Assembly (NCBI GenBank): GCA_964432205.1
Contig: CAYSMK010000004.1
Location: 62,001-126,000 of the forward strand
Direction of reading: 5' to 3'
Source of the DNA: Geomobilibacter sp964432205
Lineage (GTDB): Bacteria > Desulfobacterota > Desulfuromonadia > Geobacterales > DSM-12255
DNA length: 64,000 nucleotides
The notes beneath the pieces are model-generated. The model was not told the origin of the DNA, did not search any database, and was given only the letters and a program-made list of their open reading frames with translations. Shown here piece after piece: positions 17,386 to 27,138 of the stretch (position 1 is the first letter of the stretch; every line of letters starts with the position of its first letter). The position numbers were made by a program, and so were the translations under genes.

Positions 17386-17838
17386 ATGAAAAAACTAATC
17401 ATTCTGATCGGCAGTTTCACCTTGATGTGGGTAACCCCGGCCCTGGCCGGAGAAAAACTTCTGACAGACGACCAAATGGACTCGATCACGGCCGGGACGA
17501 GCGAGGATGGAGTGTACCAGGCCATCAGCGATGCGACCGTAAGTAACCATGTCGACGGTGCGTCTGCTCAGAACGGACTTGACTTTGGCGACAACCATGC
17601 CGAGAACGTGGTCAACACCCCCAGTCTGGTCGTGGACAACTCGGTTGACGCCTCACAGAACGTCGATTCCAAGAACCGGAAGCTGTTGTTGAAGGACTAC
17701 GCTCAGCAGCATACACGGGCGGTGAACGTCATTAATTCCATGGAGGGCAAGGTGGGCATCGGGGTGAACGCGCACTACACCTCGGGCGGCTCGATCAGCA
17801 GCCTTTCCCAGACCAACATCATCACGAACACCAATTGA
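17386..17838 (+). CDS. Small exported protein, candidate Fap-like amyloid/secreted subunit 1
   Basis: This protein has 150 residues. A signal peptide (MKKLIILIG... to about residue 21) is followed at once by LLTDDQMDSITAGT (residues 25-38), which resembles the recognition part of double-glycine leaders. The rest is low in Cys, rich in N, V, S and Q, and ends SLSQTNIITNTN. A RAVNVINSMEGKVGIGVNA segment recalls the Asn/Val motifs of proteins encoded beside Fap-like C39 proteases. The ATG at 17386 has GCGGAGG upstream. It is the first gene after the sigma-54 promoter, 40 nt before the second subunit. I do not recognise a named family; structural or secreted-fibre function is inferred from context. 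Confidence 0.7.
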   Translation: MKKLIILIGSFTLMWVTPALAGEKLLTDDQMDSITAGTSEDGVYQAISDATVSNHVDGASAQNGLDFGDNHAENVVNTPSLVVDNSVDASQNVDSKNRKLLLKDYAQQHTRAVNVINSMEGKVGIGVNAHYTSGGSISSLSQTNIITNTN

Positions 17839-17878
17839 TTTTCGGCCTGGCCGCGATCCCCACCAGGGGAGGAAGACG

Positions 17879-18280
17879 ATGAAATCAATCATGCTTATCG
17901 GCTGTCTTTGCGGGCTGCTGACAGGAATAACGGACACGGCGTGGAGTGCATACGCCCTCAGCGATGAGGAGCTGGATCAGGTTACGGCCGGCACGCTCTC
18001 CGTTGGCATGTTCGACGGAAAGCTCAGCTTCCAACTGGGCGGCGATCCGGGAGACAGACTGTCGGTAGCGGGGAGCGGAACAGTGGCTGTCGGCACCACC
18101 GCCGCCCCGGCCGGCCCGGCTGGGTACATAATCATGCGCGACAATGCACAGAGCAACCTGCACGCCCTTGTGAACGTGAATGCGGTTCATTCCAACGTGC
18201 AGGTGCTCATCAATCTGACGGTGAACATTAATTCGACGGTCGGCATCCTGCATCAGACCAATACCGTCCCGGCTCTTTAG
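17879..18280 (+). CDS. Small exported protein, candidate Fap-like amyloid/secreted subunit 2
   Basis: This protein has 133 residues. A signal peptide (to about residue 24) is followed by ALSDEELDQVTAGT (residues 26-39), almost the same motif as in the preceding protein. The C-terminal half is rich in N and V (HALVNVNAVHSNVQVLINLTVNINSTVG) and ends HQTNTVPAL, again like its neighbour. It starts at an ATG behind GGGGAGGAAG and ends eight nt before the C39-type gene. It is probably a paralogue or partner of the first subunit; the exact role is unknown. Confidence 0.7.
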   Translation: MKSIMLIGCLCGLLTGITDTAWSAYALSDEELDQVTAGTLSVGMFDGKLSFQLGGDPGDRLSVAGSGTVAVGTTAAPAGPAGYIIMRDNAQSNLHALVNVNAVHSNVQVLINLTVNINSTVGILHQTNTVPAL

Positions 18281-18287
18281 CACGGCA

Positions 18288-18980
18288 ATGAACGACAGGT
18301 CCGCTTTCCATATCGCACTGGCCATCGCATTCGCCCTTGCCGCGCCATTACCGGCCGCGGCAGGGGCGATCTCCCTCTCCACGGGCGGGCGGATACAAAA
18401 GCCGGTGCGATCTTTTCAGGAGATCCGCCAGGCGAGAGTAACCCAACAGCGGTGGGATTTCAGTTGCGGCTCGGCCGCCCTGAGCACGCTCCTCACCCAC
18501 TATTACGGCGACAAGGTGTCCGAGGCCGTCATCATCACGTCCATCCTGCGCCGCGCCAATCCCCAGAAAGTGCGGGCACGCGGAGGATTTTCACTCCTTG
18601 ACCTGAAACGCTTCGTGGAATCCAGAGGGTATGAAGGAAAGGGGTACGCCGGCCTCACCCTGGAAGAGCTGGTGGCGCTTCGGACCCCGGCCATCGTTCC
18701 GGTGCGGATCAGGCGTTACGATCACTTCGTCATATTTCGCGGCGTACGGGGAAACCGGGTAGTCCTGGCAGATCCTTCGGTGGGGACGACGACGATGAAG
18801 ACGGATCAGTTTCTGGGGATGTGGAGAAACGGCATCGGTTTCGTTGTGATCCGGCACGACGCCACCCCTCCTGAGAACATGGCACCGGTAAGGGAAGATT
18901 TCTTCATACCCGACAGCACCGCCATCACCCGCTCTCTCCTGCGGACCGGCACAACCGCGCTGACAAGGAACGGACCGTGA
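18288..18980 (+). CDS. Exported C39-family cysteine peptidase, FapD-like
   Basis: This protein has 230 residues. A signal peptide (to about residue 25) precedes a C39 papain-like fold. Oxyanion Gln54 and Cys60 lie in VTQQRWDFSCGSAALSTLL, His146 in RRYDHFVIFRG and Asp162 in VLADPSVG, so the catalytic set is complete. There is no ABC transporter domain and the signal peptide sends it to the periplasm, as for FapD of Pseudomonas. It probably processes or chaperones the two upstream exported proteins. The GTGA overlap with the next gene supports co-translation. Confidence 0.85.
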   Translation: MNDRSAFHIALAIAFALAAPLPAAAGAISLSTGGRIQKPVRSFQEIRQARVTQQRWDFSCGSAALSTLLTHYYGDKVSEAVIITSILRRANPQKVRARGGFSLLDLKRFVESRGYEGKGYAGLTLEELVALRTPAIVPVRIRRYDHFVIFRGVRGNRVVLADPSVGTTTMKTDQFLGMWRNGIGFVVIRHDATPPENMAPVREDFFIPDSTAITRSLLRTGTTALTRNGP

Positions 18981-20164
18981 GGACATTCAGACAGACAGTG
19001 ACATTCGGACAGTTCCCCCGTATCTGCCTCCTGTTCATCCCCCTTCTCGCCGCGTTCCCGGTAACGCAAGTGAGTGTGGCCAGGGGCGCCGAGCCGGACT
19101 CCCCCCGACTCCGGGAACGGCAGGAGACTCCCCCCAACTCCGGACCGGGCATGAAGAAGCGTAACGAGGTGATCGATGATCTCCTGCGGCGCGTGGAGAT
19201 GCTGGAAAGGAAGCTGCGCGCACTGGGGGGGGAATCGGGAAAGATATCCCTGCCGCCCACCCCCCTGCCAGTTCCCCCGGCCGAGGTTGAAGTGGAAGAG
19301 CGGATCGCCCAGGCCGCCCTGGAACGGACCTTGATTGAACGGAGCGGGCTCCTCCTGCCACCCTGGACCCTCGAGATCGAACCATCTCTCACCTACGCCC
19401 ACGCCTCCTCCGACAACATCAGCATCGACGGGGTCTCCATCGAATCGACGCTGGTAATCGGCGAGATCGTCTCGGACAGGGTCCGCCGCAACATCCTCAT
19501 CCCGGCCGTCACCTTTCGTCTTGGCCTCCCCCTGGACCTTCAGGTGGAGACCAAGATCCCCTATCGTTATGAGTCGGACCGGACGGTGCGGGGGGATACC
19601 ACAGAGGATACCAAGGAGGGCTCCGGTCTGGGGGACGTGGAACTGGCCCTGAGCCACCAGATCATGAGGGAGAAGGGATGGGTCCCCGACATCCTCGGCA
19701 GTCTGCGCTGGAAGACGGATACCGGAAAGAGCCCATCCAGGATCGAGACCGATGAACTGGCCTTCGGCACCGGTTTTCACGCCCTGCAGTGGATGCTGAC
19801 GGCGTTGAAGGTCAAGGAGCCGGCCGCCTTCTTCGGCTCGCTCCTCTACACGACCAACTTCCCCGTATCCAAGACAGAGGGGCGCGTCAGTCCGGGAGAT
19901 ACCTGGGGGCTCAATCTCGGCATGGCCCTGGCACTCAACCTCGACACATCGATCAATTTCGTCTGGGAGCAGAGGTTTGCCGACAGGACAAAACTGGACG
20001 GCGTCAAGCTCACCGGATCGTCCCTGACCGTGGGGAACCTGCGGGTGGGAGCCACCTATATCTTTTCATCCGCCACATCCCTGGATGTATCGGTCGCTAT
20101 CGGCCTCACCCGTGATGCGCCCGACATGCAGGCCATCGTCGCCTTACCGATTCGGTTTCCATAG
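18977..20164 (+). CDS. Outer-membrane beta-barrel protein with N-terminal coiled coil, FapF-like
   Basis: This protein has 395 residues. An N-terminal signal segment is followed by a short helical region (about residues 55-80, RNEVIDDLLRRVEMLERKL), a Pro-rich linker, then LLPPWTLEIEPSLTYAHASSDNIS, which opens a long barrel of alternating hydrophobic strands ending in PIRFP (terminal Phe near the end, as in barrels). This architecture, a coiled coil plus a barrel next to a C39 protease, matches FapF, the trimeric amyloid secretion pore. It starts at the GTG at 18977. Channel function is inferred. Confidence 0.75.
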   Translation: MRTFRQTVTFGQFPRICLLFIPLLAAFPVTQVSVARGAEPDSPRLRERQETPPNSGPGMKKRNEVIDDLLRRVEMLERKLRALGGESGKISLPPTPLPVPPAEVEVEERIAQAALERTLIERSGLLLPPWTLEIEPSLTYAHASSDNISIDGVSIESTLVIGEIVSDRVRRNILIPAVTFRLGLPLDLQVETKIPYRYESDRTVRGDTTEDTKEGSGLGDVELALSHQIMREKGWVPDILGSLRWKTDTGKSPSRIETDELAFGTGFHALQWMLTALKVKEPAAFFGSLLYTTNFPVSKTEGRVSPGDTWGLNLGMALALNLDTSINFVWEQRFADRTKLDGVKLTGSSLTVGNLRVGATYIFSSATSLDVSVAIGLTRDAPDMQAIVALPIRFP

Positions 20165-20290
20165 ACAGGTTACGTCAGGAATAACTTCGGTATCATCGAC
20201 CACCCGCCTCGCCTATCCTTTTATCCAGAAAGGTGGGCTAACTCCCCCCCGTATTTACTTCCCCTGCCACATGGGGTATGATGCCGGCCG

Positions 20291-21442
20291 ATGAAGCGCC
20301 TGCACCTCTACATTCTGCGGGAGATCGCCACCCCCCTCCTGCTGGGGCTGGCGACCTTCACCGCCGTTCTCCTGATGGGGCGGATGCTCAAACTGGCCGA
20401 CATGGTCATAGCCAAGGGGGTGCCGCTCCGGGACGTCCTGCTGCTGGTCATGTACCTCCTCCCCTACTTCGCCATCTTCACCATCCCCATGGCCTTTCTC
20501 CTGGCGGTCCTGCTCGGCTTCGGCCGCCTCTCCGCCGACAGCGAGGTAACCGCCATGAAGGCCTGCGGCATGGGCCTCTCCGCCATGCTGCCGCCGGTCC
20601 TTCTGGCGGCTCTCGTCGCCTACCTGGCAACGACCTTCATGGCCCTCTACGCCCTGCCCCGCAGCAACACCGCCTTCAAGGAACTCCTGCAGCAGGTGGT
20701 GGAAAGCAGGATGAACCTGACCATCAAACCCCAGGTCTTCAACGACGACCTCCCCGGCCTGGTCCTCTTCACGGACCGGTTCGACGAACATACCGGCACC
20801 ATGCACGGCATCCTGGTCCAGGACGACCGGGATCGCAAGGCCCCCACCACCATCTTTGCCAGAACCGGCACCCTGCGCCATGACCAGGGACGCTCGATGG
20901 TCATTCTCACCCTGGAACAGGGAAACATCCAGCAACTGATCCCGGGCAAGACGTTTCGCCAGCTCGCCTTCGACTCCTATCAACTGGCCGTCAACCTGAC
21001 CCGGGCCGACAAGGAGATCGCCCGCAACGAACTGGACATGGACCTGAACGAGATCCGGAAGAATCTGCGCATTGGCGGCTTCTCGGCCAAGCTGACGAAG
21101 GACATGGAACTGGAGGTACACCGCCGCTTCGCCCTCCCCTTTGCCTGCTTCGTCTTCGCCGTCATCGGCCTCCCCCTCGGCATCCAGAACCAGCGCTCCG
21201 GCAAGGGTGCCGGCTTTGCCGTCAGCATCGGCGTGCTGCTGGCCTACTACATTGCCTTTTCCGCGGCCCGGACCCTGGGGGAAAAGGAGATCCTGCACCC
21301 GGCCCTGGCCATGTGGTTGCCCAACGCCCTGTTCCTGACCATCGGTCTGCTTTTCTTCCGGCAGGCGAGCGAAGAGCAGCGCATCCTCCCCTCCAGACTG
21401 CGGCTGACACGGTTTCTGCCGCGACGGGGGGGTAAGGCATGA
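20291..21442 (+). CDS. lptF: LPS export ABC transporter permease LptF
   Basis: This is a YjgP/YjgQ-family permease of 383 residues. It has three N-terminal membrane helices, a periplasmic jellyroll domain around residues 130-260 and three C-terminal helices. The N-terminus LHLYILREIATPLLLGLATF is typical. With LptG and LptB (encoded at 40401-41132) it extracts lipopolysaccharide from the inner membrane. It overlaps lptG by ATGA. The order suggests LptF, but the LptF and LptG assignments could be swapped. Confidence 0.88.
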   Translation: MKRLHLYILREIATPLLLGLATFTAVLLMGRMLKLADMVIAKGVPLRDVLLLVMYLLPYFAIFTIPMAFLLAVLLGFGRLSADSEVTAMKACGMGLSAMLPPVLLAALVAYLATTFMALYALPRSNTAFKELLQQVVESRMNLTIKPQVFNDDLPGLVLFTDRFDEHTGTMHGILVQDDRDRKAPTTIFARTGTLRHDQGRSMVILTLEQGNIQQLIPGKTFRQLAFDSYQLAVNLTRADKEIARNELDMDLNEIRKNLRIGGFSAKLTKDMELEVHRRFALPFACFVFAVIGLPLGIQNQRSGKGAGFAVSIGVLLAYYIAFSAARTLGEKEILHPALAMWLPNALFLTIGLLFFRQASEEQRILPSRLRLTRFLPRRGGKA

Positions 21443-22518
21443 AGATCGTCGACCGCTATCTCCGTTCCTGCCACCTGCGGCTCGTCAGCCTCAGCCTCGG
21501 GGCGTTCGTCGCCATCTTCCTGGTCATCGACTTTCTGGAAAAGATCGGTAAATTCAGCCGCGGTGGAGCCACCGTGACGCAGATGGGAACCTTCTTCGCC
21601 TGCCGCCTGCCCGAGGTGCTGGTCCAGGTGATCCCCCTGGCGGTCCTGATGGGAACCATCCTCAGCATCGGCGCCCTCTCCCGCCAGAGCGAAATCACGG
21701 CCATGCGGAGTGGGGGGATGAGCCTGCTCAGGATCGGGCGGCCGCTGCTCATGGTCGGTGCGGCCATCAGCATCGGCACCTTCGCCATGGAGGAGTTCCT
21801 TGTCCCGCCGGCCAGCGGCAAGGCCCGCTACCTGGAGGAGGTGGTGATCGGCAAAAAGAACCCGAACACCTTTTTCAGGCAGGACAACATCTGGTACCGG
21901 GACCGGCAGGCCATTCTCCAGGCACGCCTCTTCGAGCCGGCCACCCGTTCCCTGCGCGGAGTCACCCTCTGGCGTCTGGGCGATGATCTCCAGCCGCAGA
22001 CCCGCCTGGATGCCGACCGCGCCTTCTTCACGGACCGGGGATGGGAGTTTCGGATGGTGAGCGAACGGCAGGTGGCCGGCGGTGCGGCCGTAGCACCTCG
22101 GCATCTCGACACCATGGTCGTGCCGCTCTCCCTGAAGATGGACGACCTGAAGGTCGTGGGCAAGCATGCCGAAAACATGGGGTATTTCGCGCTGCGCCGC
22201 TACTGCGCAAAGCTGGAGCAGGGGGGATACGAGTCCACCGCCTATCGGGCAATCCTCCAGTCCAAGCTGGCACTCCCCTGCACCTCCCTGGTCATGGTCT
22301 TTCTCGGCATTCCGTTCGCACTGAAGAGCAACCGCTCAAGCGGCATCGCCGTCGGCGTGGGCGTAAGCCTCGGCATCGGCTTCAGTTACTACATCCTGAG
22401 CGCAATCCTGATCTCCTTCGGCCAGGCCGGCACCCTGCCGCCACTGCTGGCGGCGTGGGCCGCCAACGTGCTCTGTGCCGGCGCCGGCATCTGGCTGGCC
22501 ATGACCGTCGAGCGTTGA
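21439..22518 (+). CDS. lptG: LPS export ABC transporter permease LptG
   Basis: This second YjgP/YjgQ permease has 359 residues. The N-terminus MKIVDRYLRSCHLRLVSLSLGAFVAIFLVIDFLEK is close to LptG, and the same helix-jellyroll-helix layout is seen, with AILQSKLALPCTSLVMVFLGIPFALKSNRSSGIAVG before the last helices. It is the partner of LptF in the LptB2FG exporter. Confidence 0.9.
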   Translation: MKIVDRYLRSCHLRLVSLSLGAFVAIFLVIDFLEKIGKFSRGGATVTQMGTFFACRLPEVLVQVIPLAVLMGTILSIGALSRQSEITAMRSGGMSLLRIGRPLLMVGAAISIGTFAMEEFLVPPASGKARYLEEVVIGKKNPNTFFRQDNIWYRDRQAILQARLFEPATRSLRGVTLWRLGDDLQPQTRLDADRAFFTDRGWEFRMVSERQVAGGAAVAPRHLDTMVVPLSLKMDDLKVVGKHAENMGYFALRRYCAKLEQGGYESTAYRAILQSKLALPCTSLVMVFLGIPFALKSNRSSGIAVGVGVSLGIGFSYYILSAILISFGQAGTLPPLLAAWAANVLCAGAGIWLAMTVER

Positions 22519-22574
22519 CAAGGAAGCCGGCGGTGGTTTACTTGACGTGAAAGGCTCCAAGAGGAGAATCCGCC

Positions 22575-23525
22575 ATGCCCTTACGACTTCCGCTGATCCT
22601 GCTGCTCCTGTCGCTGACCCAGCCGGTCATGGCCCAGACCGGCGTCAAGGCGCCTGCGGCCAAACAGACGAAACAGGCGCCGGCGCAGCCAGGTCCGGCG
22701 ATTCTCAGCATCATTCCCGCCCAGGCCGAGCCGGCAGCCACCGTCACCCTCTCCGGTTCCGGCTTCACGGCAAAGACCACCGTCTTCCTCGGCAGCATGA
22801 AAATCGTGCCCGAGGTTGTCGATGCCGGGCATCTCTCCTTCACGCTCCCGGCCCTTGAACCGGGAATCTATGCCCTGTACCTGCTCCGCGAAGACGGCAT
22901 CGCCAGCCGGACCTACTCGTTTACCGTCCAACCGCTCAAACCTACGGTGAGCGACATCTCGCCCGATGCCATCCCGTTCTGCGCCTCCGGTACGGAGCGG
23001 GACGTAACGGTCATCGGCAGCAATTTCCGAAAAGGGGCAATGGTCCTGTTCGACGGAGTGGCAGTCAGAAGCCGCTACCTCTCCAGCGAGTCCATCTCCT
23101 TCACCGTCCCCCAGATCAAGGGCGGCCTCCACCAGGTTCAGGTGAAGAACTCGGATGAAACCGCCTCCGGAGCGGCCGGGCTGGTCATCGACACCAAACC
23201 GGAAATCAGCAATGTCAACCGGGGCGAGGACTATGTGAACTACTACAACCTGATCATAGAGGGACGGAATTTCCTGCAGAACTCGACCGTGGTGGTCATG
23301 GAAGAGAGGACCTTCGAACTGACCGGACAGTCCCCCATAGTGGACGTCCGGCGCCTTTCCAGCGGTTCGGGCGGTGGGGCCGAACGGGACCGGATCACCT
23401 ATGTCAACTGCAACCGGATCATCTACCAGCGCTATCCCTACAGCCCGGTCAACAAGAGCTTTCAGGTCCAGGTGATCAACCCCGGCGGGGAGGAGAGCGC
23501 CACCGTGTCGGTCAGCGCGCCGTAA
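22575..23525 (+). CDS. Exported IPT/TIG-domain protein
   Basis: This protein has 316 residues with a signal peptide ending at VMAQ and a short Ala/Lys/Pro-rich spacer. Three immunoglobulin-like IPT/TIG units follow: PAILSIIPAQAEPAATVTLSGSGF (from about residue 42), PTVSDISPDAIPFCASGTERDVTVIGSNF (from about 122) and PEISNVNRGEDY...LIIEGRNF (from about 212). Such domains occur in surface and periplasmic binding proteins. It follows lptG by 56 nt on the same strand. The function is unknown. Confidence 0.85.
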   Translation: MPLRLPLILLLLSLTQPVMAQTGVKAPAAKQTKQAPAQPGPAILSIIPAQAEPAATVTLSGSGFTAKTTVFLGSMKIVPEVVDAGHLSFTLPALEPGIYALYLLREDGIASRTYSFTVQPLKPTVSDISPDAIPFCASGTERDVTVIGSNFRKGAMVLFDGVAVRSRYLSSESISFTVPQIKGGLHQVQVKNSDETASGAAGLVIDTKPEISNVNRGEDYVNYYNLIIEGRNFLQNSTVVVMEERTFELTGQSPIVDVRRLSSGSGGGAERDRITYVNCNRIIYQRYPYSPVNKSFQVQVINPGGEESATVSVSAP

Positions 23526-23526
23526 G

Positions 23527-23598
23527 CGGGCTCGGGGCTCGGGGCTCGGGGCTCGGGGCTCGGGGCTCAGGGCTCAGGGCTCAGGGCTCAGGGCTCAG
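23527..23598. repeat. Tandem heptamer array GGGCTCG / GGGCTCA, about 10 copies
   Basis: About five GGGCTCG units are followed by about five GGGCTCA units in direct tandem between two convergent genes. Unlike the other loci it has no facing arm. It is the longest and most regular array in the window, so copy number may vary between strains. Confidence 0.9.
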
Positions 23599-23630
23599 GA
23601 AACATGATAGGGGAGACTTGCGGGTCTTTC

Positions 23631-24419
23631 CTATTTCTTTTTCTTCCCTGCCAGACCCTTTTTGATCCGGGCCGCATCCAGGTACCCCTCCACCAATGAA
23701 CCGTCGGGAAAGATCAGCGTCGGCGTTGCGTTGATCCCGAGCGACGCAGCCAGCTTGATGGTCTCGTCCACAATCGCAGCGGTATTTCGTGGACCGGGCG
23801 CTGGCAGTTTCTTGCCGGCGAACGACTCCTCCAGCATGGTCAGGGACCCGTTCTCCAGGATCACCTGAGCCTTGGCATAGGCGTTCGGATGGATCTTCAG
23901 GGGCAGCAGCTTGATCTGGACCGCCACGTCCCGGTCGGCGGCAACCAGCTTTTTCAGCTCGCCATGGAGCTTGCCGCAATACGGACACTCAGGATCGGTG
24001 AAAACGATCAGCTTCTTTTTGCCGGCCGGGTTCCCCATGACCAGGGCATCATCCAGGGGAATCCTTGCAATGGCAATGCGCCCCGCCTTTGGCGCAGACT
24101 CTGACTGGGCACCGGTTATCGGCTGTTTGGTCTCCAGGCTGTAGATCGGGCCGGTAACCAGGTGCTTCTTGCCGTAATCCACGTAGGCCACGGCCTTTTT
24201 GCCATCCTTTCGCAGCTCAACCTCCCACAGCCCGCGCACAGTCGGAACTCTTACCTGAATCACCGTGCCGAGCCCCTCCAGAAGTTTACCCGCCTCCTTC
24301 TGGGTCAGGGTGTGACACGAGGAACAGTCACCACCGCACCCCTCCTTGGCCATGGCATGGGCATTGCCACCGGCAAGGACCAGCAGGGTGATCAGCGCGC
24401 CCCAGAATATCGTATGCAT
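23631..24419 (-). CDS. DsbC/DsbG-like thiol-disulfide protein with a c-type heme motif
   Basis: This protein has 262 residues. A signal peptide leads to a CXXCH heme-attachment motif (CSSCH, residues 32-36), then a DsbC-like N-terminal region (GLGTVIQVRVPT...VAYVDYGKKHLVTG) and a thioredoxin fold with CPYC at 145-148 and the cis-Pro segment INATPTLIFPDG. DsbC-type proteins isomerise disulfides in the periplasm. A heme motif added to one is unusual and may link it to electron transfer. The ATG at 24419 precedes the signal peptide. Confidence 0.85.
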   Translation of the reverse strand: MHTIFWGALITLLVLAGGNAHAMAKEGCGGDCSSCHTLTQKEAGKLLEGLGTVIQVRVPTVRGLWEVELRKDGKKAVAYVDYGKKHLVTGPIYSLETKQPITGAQSESAPKAGRIAIARIPLDDALVMGNPAGKKKLIVFTDPECPYCGKLHGELKKLVAADRDVAVQIKLLPLKIHPNAYAKAQVILENGSLTMLEESFAGKKLPAPGPRNTAAIVDETIKLAASLGINATPTLIFPDGSLVEGYLDAARIKKGLAGKKKK

Positions 24420-24524
24420 CCCCTCACCTCCCCTGTCTGAACATCGTCTCCAGCTATAGCACAATCAGCATCTCTACGGCAAACGTCCACGATTACGAAC
24501 CCGACCGGCATCCATTGCGGCAGC

Positions 24525-24558
24525 AAAAAAAGGGACAGGATCGAAATCCCGTCCCTTG
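24525..24558 (-). terminator. Rho-independent terminator after ahcY
   Basis: On the minus strand AAGGGACGGGAT is followed by a TTCG loop, ATCCTGTCCCTT and a T7 run. Confidence 0.9.
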
Positions 24559-24581
24559 GCAGCAGAGGTGTGGAACAGCCC

Positions 24582-25976
<1,395 letters not shown>

Positions 25977-26007
25977 GGTTACGCTCCTTTTGTGTTGGTG
26001 ATGATTT

Positions 26008-26080
26008 GTAGGGGCACCCCTTGCGGGTGCCCTGATTTCTACGGCATTAAGCCTCGAGCGGGCACGAGACCCGCCCCTAC
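26008..26080. repeat. GTAGGGGC-bounded palindromic element, ahcY-regulator gap
   Basis: This 73-nt element runs from GTAGGGGC to GCCCCTAC and contains two hairpins (GGGCACCC/GGGTGCCC and GCGGGCACGAGACCCGC). It is related to 7170-7219. The stop codon of the upstream regulator is the TAG within its terminal repeat. Confidence 0.75.
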
Positions 26081-26988
26081 GATGCGTTAACCACCAGCAC
26101 CGCCTCTTGTCCGACCGCCCCTTCGATCCGCTTGCAGCGGACATCGACGAAACCGGCCTCCGACAGCCACGCCGTCAATTCCTGTTCCTCGAACCCCAGC
26201 CACTGGTCGGCCAACTGCTCCCGTGCCGCCTCCCGCTCGTGCCGGGCCAGGTCGGCCACAACCAGCGTACCGCCGGATGCCAGCACCCGCCGTATCTCGG
26301 TCAGGACCGCGGCAGGATCTGCCGCGTGGTGCAGCACCATGTTCGCCACCACGCACGCCACGGAGGCATCGGGCAGCGGCAGATGGGTCATCTCCCCCAG
26401 GCGTAGTTCGACACCGCCAATGCCATCGGCAGCCAGTCGGCCGCGGGCCTCCTCCAGCATGGCCGGAGAGTGGTCCACCCCGATCACACGCCTCGCCCGC
26501 ACGGCCAATGCCGCCAGCAGTCCGCCGGTGCCGACACCGATCTCCAGAACGGTCTCCCCGGCGGGGATCAGCTCCATGAGTCGCCCCTGATAGTCCGGCA
26601 CCGGCAGGAGCACCCTGGCCAGGTCGTCCCACTGGCGGGCATGCCGATCAAAAAACTCCTGGCTGCGTCGGCGACGCGTTTCAAGAATCTGGGCCACGGC
26701 AGCCAGGTCAGCGGACCGCTCGGGCAGCGACTCGACTTCACGCTCGAAGGCAGGGCGAATAGCGCCGAAAAAGGAGTTTCCCTCACCTGCCCGATAGTAG
26801 CTCCAGGTCCCCTGACGCTTGACGGTCAGCACACCGGCCTCGGTCAGGATCTTGAGGTGGCGCGAAATGCGCGACTGCCCCATTTCCATGATACGGGTCA
26901 GCTCCTGCACCGTAAATTCACCACGCAACAGCACCGCTACGAGACGCAGACGGCAGGGATCGGCCAGGGCCTTGAACAGTTCGAGCAT
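26077..26988 (-). CDS. ArsR-family regulator with SAM-dependent methyltransferase domain, SahR-like
   Basis: This protein has about 303 residues. The N-terminal winged helix LFKALADPCRLRLVAVLL...MEMGQSRISRHLKILTEAG is ArsR-like but lacks the arsenic-type CxC motif. From about residue 135 a class I methyltransferase fold follows (VLEIGVGTGGLLAAL, VIGVDHSPAMLEEAR, VVANMVLHH). Regulators of this build (SahR) are known to sense S-adenosylhomocysteine and control ahcY and metK; here it sits directly upstream of ahcY. The ATG at 26988 is used; a TTG lies three codons upstream. Confidence 0.88.
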   Translation of the reverse strand: MLELFKALADPCRLRLVAVLLRGEFTVQELTRIMEMGQSRISRHLKILTEAGVLTVKRQGTWSYYRAGEGNSFFGAIRPAFEREVESLPERSADLAAVAQILETRRRRSQEFFDRHARQWDDLARVLLPVPDYQGRLMELIPAGETVLEIGVGTGGLLAALAVRARRVIGVDHSPAMLEEARGRLAADGIGGVELRLGEMTHLPLPDASVACVVANMVLHHAADPAAVLTEIRRVLASGGTLVVADLARHEREAAREQLADQWLGFEEQELTAWLSEAGFVDVRCKRIEGAVGQEAVLVVNAS

Positions 26989-27011
26989 GGATATCAATTT
27001 TACCGACTAGA

Positions 27012-27035
27012 ATATATCAACTTTTCTTGATTTAT
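27012..27035. promoter_or_regulatory. Palindromic operator upstream of the SahR-like gene
   Basis: ATATATCAA (27012-27020), six nt, then TTGATTTAT (27027-27035) match as inverted repeats at 8 of 9 positions. A further ATATCAA half-site is at 26991-26997. The position 24 nt before the start codon suits autoregulation of the regulator-ahcY operon. Confidence 0.6.
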
Positions 27036-27058
27036 CATAACTACGACTTGGCCACAAC

Positions 27059-27094
27059 AAAAAAAGCCGCCCACCTGTGAGGTGGACGGCTTTG
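27059..27094 (-). terminator. Rho-independent terminator after the nitronate monooxygenase-like gene
   Basis: The arms GCCGTCCACCT and AGGTGGGCGGC (minus strand) have a three-nt loop and are followed by a T7 run. Confidence 0.9.
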
Positions 27095-27138
27095 CTCTAT
27101 ACGAACCGGCCTGGGCCGACGCTTGCAGCAGCAACCGC

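Noticed and set aside
23527..23598. CRISPR array
   Set aside because: The units are 7-nt direct repeats with no spacers.
25977..26080. SAH riboswitch before ahcY
   Set aside because: The gap is filled by the GTAGGGGC palindromic element and lacks the SAH aptamer core; control is better explained by the SahR-like gene upstream.
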